A DNA stretch of 64,000 bases from Heterobilharzia americana (taxonomy: Eukaryota > Platyhelminthes > Trematoda > Strigeidida > Schistosomatidae): positions 3,782,001-3,846,000 of the forward strand of contig OX104130.1 in the NCBI GenBank assembly GCA_944470555.2, written 5' to 3'. Position numbers and translations under genes: made by a program. This document shows positions 59,977-64,000 of this stretch, in pieces (within the stretch, counting starts at the first letter, position 1; every line of letters starts with the position of its first letter). Under the pieces are notes generated by a model. That model had not been told where the DNA came from. It saw only the letters and a list, made by a program, of their open reading frames with translations, and made no database searches.

Positions 59977-60657
59977 CTTATTCAGTTTAGTGGATTGTAA
60001 AAGATCACACAATGTGGCTTGGTGAAAGCCATATTTTTTCGGCTTGTTTCTTAATACAAGAAACTCTTATTCAATGTGAACTGATTGTCATATGCCTAAC
60101 AGGTTATTCAATAAACAGTCAATGTGTATCACTTCTATTGTTAACTAATACTGCTGCAGTTATAAAGCCACAATGTAACTAATACACCTTCAAGACCCAG
60201 TGAAATTCACTACAGAAGACTAGTTCACGTCACTCATGCAGTAGGTAATAAGAGGCACCGAATGTGTGAAAGCTGCCCAAACCTTGGTAGGTGGGGCTGT
60301 GCTCGATCTTTTGAACCACCGGCTGAAAGTCAGCTACCTAAACCAGTGAGCCACAACTTATTCAAACCATTGACAGAAACCAGAAAAAGAATCAGAGGCA
60401 GCTTAATATTGCTCACTTTCGACTGCCGGACGAGACTGAATCTTGAAGCCATAAGTCTTGTGTTGCTTTGATTTCAATGCTTGCAACTTCCATCTGTCGA
60501 ATACTGTTTGATTTCCATCTTTATTGAAAACCGTGAAATGGGAAGTAACCAGTAGGCATTTTTTAAAACTTGTTACTAATAACAGCAAAAAGAAAACAAA
60601 TTACCAATTACACTTACTTCTAGGAGTTGGATAAAATCAGTATTACTGAGAACTTAC
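59977..60657. other. Probable intron sequence
   Basis: Nothing recognised. A second GTAAGT-like donor on the minus strand at about 60612-60617 has no clear exon attached. Confidence 0.35.
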
Positions 60658-60797
60658 TTTCACCTCCGAACGTCTGGTATAAAGTTGTTTACTATATCCT
60701 TTGTTCTGTAGTAAGATGAGCAGAGTTTGTGCCGGTGAATATGACAGCATATGATTTCTTTTGAAACTGTATATTCGTGAATATGTCCATGAAAAAT
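60658..60797 (-). CDS. Coding exon of an unrecognised gene
   Basis: Acceptor atttcttacag and a perfect donor GTAAGT (minus strand) bound 140 bp, open in one frame. It reads FSWTYSRIYSFKRNHML, SPAQTLLILLQNKGYSKQLY and ends RRSEVK. It needs one base from the previous exon and ends in phase 0. It is the most 5' exon found for this gene; the start lies beyond this point. The alternation of hydrophobic and basic residues suggests folded protein, but I cannot name the family. Confidence 0.6.
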
Positions 60798-61334
60798 CTG
60801 TAAGAAATATGAAAGTAGTGTTATAACCTTGCCTAGTTTTAATAGTAATCACCACTTGATTGTGGCAATTTAGTCTTAACGATGACCTTGTGTGTGATTG
60901 GTCTCCACTATAACTGACCAATCAGGAACAAACAATCCACTCACAATGAGCCATATAATTCTGCCCTTCGAAAAGCTTATTACAGAACACAAAGTCTTGT
61001 GCTTATTGACCGTATGTTTTTCAGGAGATTAGATTCATCTATATATAAGTTTCCTGACCACAACATAGCGTAATTTATAAAAATGGAATAACCGATTTCA
61101 CATACTTATGGCTGAAGGAGGTGTCAATCGAAAGCTCTCTAACCGAATGAGCTGTCCAATAATTTTACCAATTAAGTCTCACCAGTAGGATGAGTTTGAA
61201 AATAAATAAAATAATACGATGGTTAACACAACTGAGATTCATGTTTTCTACTCTTCCGCTGATATAGCAAATGGTCTATAGATTGATACTTTGTTGATTA
61301 ACTAGTTAATAAATCTTTATGTGTTAAATTTCAG
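60798..61334. other. Unannotated sequence
   Basis: Contains 'gaccttgtgtgtgattgg' and 'ctgaccaatcagg' near 60885-60930, similar to scraps at 5140. No gene is supported. Confidence 0.3.
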
Positions 61335-61442
61335 TGAACATGAAGTCATATTTGAAGCAACCTTACCAATCTATCAACATCTTGAACACATGTACTCATT
61401 TCAGGCAGTTCACGACACAATTATGCAGACAGAGGCTGATAG
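61335..61442 (+). CDS. Candidate internal exon, plus strand
   Basis: Acceptor tgtgttaaatttcag and donor GATAG/gtgact bound 108 bp. One frame is open, reading EHEVIFEATLPIYQHLEHMY and FQAVHDTIMQTEAD, with strongly coding-like composition. It starts with one base and ends with two bases of split codons. It is on the opposite strand from the other exons nearby. No partner exon was found. Confidence 0.45.
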
Positions 61443-62392
61443 GTGACTGACTGTCGAACATACCAGATATTTTTGAGAGTGAGTCGATAGAAGGCTCTGT
61501 TTCAGCGAGGTTTTGTCATTTTTGATGCTCGCCTGAAGGATGTACCTGAAGAAACCGGTATTCTGTCGTTAATGTGGACCGGCCTTATCTAGTAATGTCA
61601 CGTGATAACTCCTGTCATGAGGATTTGCTTTTTGTCGATTTCTTAATTCACTCAACGCTTCACTAAAAGTCACGACTTGAAGAGGATAACGACAGAGCCT
61701 GACATCGATTAATGAGCAATTACTGACTGCCTGTTTGTCATTTTAGCTCAAGAATGTGATTAGTTGAATTAACTTGACTATGTCTTTGTATATAAGTGAC
61801 CGCCTTATTGAATGAATATCCTTCATTCTGGTTTGTCTATCCGTATATTTTTGATGATAAGAATATGGTCCACCGGTTAGCAGTTCTGCATTTTAACTTC
61901 ACTCATTTACGCCAAAAGATAAACACCGGACAACTGTAAAAACTCATTTTTATTATTTCGTGAACTAAATATCTAATTCTATTGCCCATCTTTGCATGTA
62001 TTGAAATAAACGACTAGATTTCTCTACTTTAAATCAAGAGTGCCTTTCCAATCAAACAGGAAAAACGTGGCTCCTTAGTTCAGTAGTCACTAAGGTGACC
62101 ATAAAGTCCCTCTAATTGTCTTAACCTTCAAGTACTAATCAAGCAAAAACTTTGGAATATCGCATAATCGTTTATACCATGTGTGACCTTCAAGGCCATC
62201 CTAATGAGAACTGAACTAACCAAAGGGGTTTGTTAATTTAAACTCAAAATGAGGATATATTTTTAAAAACAGAGGAACCTGATTAGTTATTCCAATGGTT
62301 GTTATGATAACCCTCAAAGCAAATCCTCTATTGGTCATAAAAGCCTACGGAACTTGAATAGATGCTGCAAGTAGGATAAAACCAATTATTAT
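61443..62392. other. Unannotated sequence
   Basis: Nothing recognised. Confidence 0.35.
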
Positions 62393-63600
62393 ATTATTTG
62401 TCCCTCGGGTTCCTAGTCAAACATAGGGCTTCATTAACACGTCTCCATTCCACTCTCTTCCCGTCAGTCTTTTCAACCTGGCACCACGACTGCCCACAAC
62501 CTCTCATTTCTTCCTCACACAACCTCCCCCATTTCACCCTCGGATGCCCAACTCGTCGTTTCCCCTTCGGATCCATCTCGACGGCATACGCCTGGTGCGT
62601 GATATCGCCGAATAGTTTTCTAAGTGTATATGTCCAATCCATCTCCACTTCCTTCTACTGCATATTTGTTGCGTGATAGGTTCTTGCTCCTTCGGTTCGT
62701 TCCCAGACAGCCAGAGTTCCTCCTTGCTTATTCTTATTATTCTGGCTATCTGATCTTCAGTGTCGAGGGGGCGTAGACGGCAGCTGTTGATGAATGTCTG
62801 TAGTTTGTTGGAAATGCTTTTCATGACACACCAAGTCTCTCAACCATCACATAGAATCACTGACTTGAAATTGGTGTTGAAAATCTGGATCTTGTTCACG
62901 ATTTGTGCTGAGTGGAGTGGAGTGGAATAGGTCTCCACACTGATTTCGGATTAATGAAGACCTATCTTGCTTTCCCGATTCTGGCTGCTCTCACGTCCCC
63001 ATCGGTGCCACCTGTGCTTGAAACGATGCTGTCTTGCCTAACTAGGTGAAAGAGACTACTTCCTTTCAGTTTCTCCCACTGATGGTGATTGGAGCTCCTT
63101 GTTGTTGTTAGTGGTGGTGGTGGTGGTGTTGGTGTTGGTTTGGTATCTTCATCACCTCTCTCTTCTCTACATTCACCTGAAGTCCCGTTTTCACTACTCT
63201 GCCTCGCCTCTTCTTTCAACTTGTTGCATTTCGCCTGTAGATCCTCGAGTTTGTGCAACAAGGCATCAGACATAAATCATCATCGGTGGTGGAGTCCAAA
63301 TCTTCTTCTGGGGTCTTCTCATTGGTCCAGACAGTGTATGTCCATCTTCTCCTTCCTCTCAGTTTGTTGCATGATGCAGTCCAGTCGACCACAATCAGGA
63401 AGATCATGGGTGATAGTAGGCGGCAGCCTCATCTTACTCCTATCCCCTGTCTTCACTTCGAAGGCGTCATTGAGCTTTCCACTGTGAATCACTTTGCATG
63501 TGGCATCTTCGTATGGCGGTTGAATGATGTTAATAAGGATTTGTGGTATTCCATAGTGCTGAAGCATCTGCCTGAAAGACTACTTCTCGGTCAACGCTGT
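62393..63600 (-). pseudogene. RTE LINE 3' part, near-duplicate of 54665-55872
   Basis: The same frames, stops and peptides appear at a constant offset of 7,728 bp from the copy at 54.7 kb (one visible change: RVKWGR against RVTWGR). Similarity ends near 63600, where the sequence changes within the region coding KAFNSVDRE. The copy starts with a 3' TAA-type edge ('ttattatattattt' near 62388). Confidence 0.85.
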
Positions 63601-64000
63601 TAAAGGCCTTTTGATATTGATGAAGTTGAGTTTTAGTTGAATTGACTGCCATTCTGCGCTCTTTTCTTTGTTGCAGAATAATTTCGTTTACCAAATCTCT
63701 TGCGACGGTTGAGAGGTTAAGCGAGAAGGTCAAGGTAGTCGACCAGGATCAATAAGCAATCCGAGCAAATAAACGTAACTAGATCAGAATTGGTAGATCC
63801 TAGTAAGGTATGCAATCTAGACAAAAGCTTAGCCATAGCTAAGCAAGCATCGCCGAGTTTGCTTCCAGATTGCTAATCTTACTAGTATCTACCAGTTTCG
63901 ATCTACCCATGTTTTTTTGCTTGTATAACCTAATTGATTATCGTTGACTATTTTCACCAATCTATTTGATCTATCAAGTGTTGCAAGGAGTTTGGTAAGC
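63601..64000 (-). pseudogene. Different sequence joined upstream of the RTE fragment
   Basis: On the minus strand the frame 63733-63600 (ARDLVNEIILQQRKERRMAV, then KTQLHQYQKAFNSVDR) leads into the RTE RT motif but does not match the sequence at the same place in the 39.7 or 54.7 kb copies. It may be a chimera or a diverged subfamily. Beyond 63740 nothing is recognised; a short inverted pair lies near 63790-63895 ('ctagtaaggtatgcaatct' / 'agattgctaatcttactag'). Confidence 0.35.

Overview
This window looks like nuclear DNA of a blood fluke (Schistosoma or a very close trematode). The basis is AT-rich sequence, short exons separated by very large introns, huge simple repeats, a mix of RTE, CR1, Penelope-like and Gypsy-like retroelements, and many copies of the Smalpha-type tRNA-like repeat with its hammerhead ribozyme (core CTGACGAG / CCAAATA / GGACGAAA), which is a known schistosome signature. 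There are no bacterial genes, operons, CRISPR arrays or rRNA genes.

Host genes: only isolated exons are visible, nearly all on the minus strand. (1) A RING-H2 ubiquitin-ligase gene can be followed from about 33.0 kb (candidate start codon) through exons at 32.8 and 23.1 kb to the RING exon at 17.0 kb; at least one linking exon and the last zinc-ligand exon were not found. (2) Four phase-compatible exons at 60.7, 57.9, 57.6 and 51.8 kb form the 3' end of a second, unrecognised gene; its last intron (5.7 kb) has swallowed an RTE element. A further clear exon lies at 39.4 kb. Candidate plus-strand exons are at 0.3, 1.2, 11.8 and 61.3 kb.

Mobile elements fill much of the rest. RTE-clade LINEs lie at 5.4-6.7 (-), 39.7-43.1 (+, the most complete copy), 44.8-45.3 (-), 54.7-57.3 (-) and 62.4-63.6 kb (-); the last two share about 1.2 kb of nearly identical sequence. 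A CR1-clade LINE lies at 34.5-36.2 (-), Penelope-like fragments at 7.3-8.4 (+) and 37.5-38.3 (-), and a decayed Gypsy-like LTR element at 47.3-51.0 (+). All carry frameshifts or stops.

The most interesting layer is two families of small tRNA-promoter repeats that carry hammerhead ribozymes: Smalpha-type copies, and a second family (about 400 bp unit) with A box, B box and a ribozyme whose helices are perfectly paired in the best copy. The second family occurs as tandem dimers (period about 402 and 399 bp, near 19.7-20.4 and 26.97-27.5 kb), the organisation expected of retrozyme-like elements. It also occurs repeatedly as palindromes folded about the ribozyme (13.5, 20.3, 29.9, 44.5 kb). A separate 161 bp element at 24.95 kb encloses a tRNA-like sequence between 35 bp inverted repeats.

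Simple repeats are extreme: about 1.42 kb of pure GTA (14.45-15.87 kb), about 400 bp of GTAG (3.5-3.9 kb), and about 300 bp of CCAG that grew inside an RTE reading frame (5.56-5.87 kb). One assembly gap (N) is at 4343-4389.
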